This document shows, piece after piece, positions 62,653 to 64,000 of a stretch of DNA of 64,000 nt (positions are counted from its first letter, which is position 1; every line of letters begins with the position of its first letter). The notes under the pieces were generated by a model. The model did no database searches. It saw nothing but the letters and a program-made list of their open reading frames with translations, and was not told the DNA's origin. Both the position numbers and the translations under genes were made by a program. The DNA is from Prevotella melaninogenica (lineage in GTDB: Bacteria; Bacteroidota; Bacteroidia; Bacteroidales; Bacteroidaceae). Location of the stretch: NCBI RefSeq assembly GCF_018128065.1, contig NZ_CP072360.1, positions 1,182,501 through 1,246,500 of the forward strand, written 5' to 3'.

Positions 62653-64000
62653 ATGAATAAATATATTGAGGTAAAAGGGGCTAAGGTTAACAACCTAAAA
62701 GATATAAACGTGAAAATCCCTCAAGGTCAGTTTGTTGCTATCACTGGCGTATCAGGTTCGGGCAAGTCATCGCTTGCTTTCGACACACTCTACGCTGAAG
62801 GACAACGCAGATATGTTGAGAGTCTTTCCGCTTATGCCCGTCAGTTCTTAGGTAGAATGGCCAAACCAGAGGTCGATTTCATCAAAGGACTTCCCCCTGC
62901 CATAGCCATTGAGCAAAAAGTTATCTCACGTAATCCACGTTCGACAGTGGGTACTTCTACCGAAATATACGAATATCTCCGTCTTCTCTATGCTCGCATA
63001 GGTAGAACTTTCAGTCCTGTATCGGGCGAAGAGGTAAAACATCATTCTGTTGAAGATGTCATTGAGAAAGTGATGTCCTATTCTGAAGGTACAAAGTTCT
63101 GTATTCTTTCCCCTCTCCATATCATTGAAGGGAGAAGCGTACAAGCCCAACTTGAAATGGAGATGCAGGAAGGCTATGCACGTATCTATGTGGATAATGA
63201 TTTCATTCGCATAGAAGACTGGCTTGAACAAAATCCTGCTGATGAGAGCAACAAAAGCAAAGCTAAAAACAAGGATAAAGACATCTATCTCGTTATTGAT
63301 CGACTATCGGTCGATAAGTCCAAAGATACATTGACTCGACTCACTGATTCTTGTGAGACAGCTTTCTATGAGGGCGATGGCAATATGCGGTTGATGATTC
63401 TCCCAGCTAAACTAACCTACGATTTTTCAACTCGCTTTGAAGCTGACGGTATCCGCTTTGAAGAGCCAAACGACAATATGTTTTCGTTCAATTCTCCCCT
63501 TGGTGCCTGTCCTACTTGTGAAGGATTTGGGCGAGTTATAGGAATTGATGAGAAGTTAGTCATTCCTGATTCCTCTCTTTCTGTCTATGATGGCTGCGTA
63601 CAATGTTGGCATGGTGAGAAAATGGCAACGTGGAAAGATGAATTTTGCAGACGTGCTGCAAAGGATAATTTCCCTATCTTTAAACCTTATTATGAACTAA
63701 CAAAGGCTGAGAAAGAAAGCCTTTGGAAGGGTCTTCCAAGCGAAAGGAAGAAGGATATTCACGACCGAATCTGTATTGATTCCTTCTTCCAAATGGTAAA
63801 GGAAAACCAGTATAAGATTCAATATCGTGTTTTGCTAAGTCGTTATCGTGGTAAGACTGTTTGTCCTGACTGCCATGGAACTAAACTAAAGAAAGAAGCT
63901 ACGTGGGTCAAGATAGGTGGTATGGCTATCACCGACCTTGTTGATATGTCTATTATCAACCTTAAAAAGTGGTTTGACAAGCTGGAACTAACAGAGCATG
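62653..64000 (+). CDS. uvrA: UvrABC excinuclease subunit A, 5' part
   Basis: Damage-recognising ATPase of nucleotide excision repair, cut by the window edge after about 449 codons. It starts MNKYIEVKGAKVNNLKDINV, with Walker A GVSGSGKSSLAFDTLY near residue 33, then YVESLSAYARQFLGRM and FNSPLGACPTCEGFGRVIGI (first zinc-finger Cys pair). CPDCHGTKL lies near 410. The spacing and signature suit UvrA class I. A TAATTTTG box at 62574-62581 may be its promoter. Divergent from the small exported protein gene. Confidence 0.97.
   Translation, partial: MNKYIEVKGAKVNNLKDINVKIPQGQFVAITGVSGSGKSSLAFDTLYAEGQRRYVESLSAYARQFLGRMAKPEVDFIKGLPPAIAIEQKVISRNPRSTVGTSTEIYEYLRLLYARIGRTFSPVSGEEVKHHSVEDVIEKVMSYSEGTKFCILSPLHIIEGRSVQAQLEMEMQEGYARIYVDNDFIRIEDWLEQNPADESNKSKAKNKDKDIYLVIDRLSVDKSKDTLTRLTDSCETAFYEGDGNMRLMILPAKLTYDFSTRFEADGIRFEEPNDNMFSFNSPLGACPTCEGFGRVIGIDEKLVIPDSSLSVYDGCVQCWHGEKMATWKDEFCRRAAKDNFPIFKPYYELTKAEKESLWKGLPSERKKDIHDRICIDSFFQMVKENQYKIQYRVLLSRYRGKTVCPDCHGTKLKKEATWVKIGGMAITDLVDMSIINLKKWFDKLELTEH

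Overview
The window looks like chromosomal DNA of an oral-type Prevotella or a close relative in the Bacteroidota. The evidence is: promoters of the Bacteroidota type (TTTG, about 20 bp, then TAnnTTTG) and no Shine-Dalgarno-like leaders; families typical of that phylum (DUF4835, DUF4199, DUF6048, DUF6452, DUF3127, hemerythrin-LuxR regulators, a chromosomal Rep_3 initiator); a NADH-module-less 11-subunit Nuo operon with fused NuoCD; and low-to-moderate GC. The species call is inference from gene content, not from a search.

Layout. 1-5.0 kb: 3' part missing xseA, a secreted S8 protease, two identical tRNA-Lys genes, and a ThrE-type exporter. 5.6-13.4 kb (minus): a MITE overlapping the end of a TPR/pseudo-trypsin protein, then recN, DUF4835, coaBC, an exonuclease and dnaN. 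13.6 kb: a DUF3127 protein with an SSB-like C-terminal tip, divergent from dnaN. 14.6-18.0 kb: a large MscS channel and a BadF/NagK-type kinase. 18.7-29.2 kb: nuoABCDHIJKLMN in one operon with promoter and terminator. 29.3-30.4 kb: repeats and a decayed transposase. 31.2-34.4 kb: kdsA-kdsD and a frameshifted cardiolipin synthase. 34.4-36.0 kb: two LuxR-type regulators, one with a hemerythrin domain. 36.2-41 kb: an accessory-looking stretch with a second MITE, palindrome arrays, a Rep_3 protein, an unknown lipoprotein and partner, and an orphan SMI1/KNR4 protein. 41-51.1 kb (minus): folate ligase, CtpA, dCMP deaminase, Dcp, a Crp-like regulator, ApbE, two DUF proteins, a glycosyltransferase and DUF4199. 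51.2-51.5 kb: SRP RNA and tRNA-Thr on one predicted transcript. 51.9-53.9 kb: a frameshifted two-domain acetylesterase. 54.3 kb: a candidate small RNA. 54.7-56.8 kb: groESL. 57-64 kb: alkD-like, nucleotidyltransferase, nrnA, nitroreductase, yccF, a WG-repeat protein, a small secreted protein and the start of uvrA.

The genes are mostly core metabolism and maintenance: genome repair (xseA, recN, exonuclease, dnaN, alkD, uvrA), respiration (nuo, apbE), envelope building (kdsA/kdsD, cls, GT2) and proteostasis (groESL, Dcp, CtpA). The most unusual material is between genes. At least five intergenic arrays of short GCAC-n5-GTGC palindromes repeat at exactly 22 bp. There is also a two-copy MITE family, one copy of which supplies a stop codon to a gene, a 24-bp palindromic tandem array, and a well-formed orphan small-RNA unit upstream of nothing on its strand.
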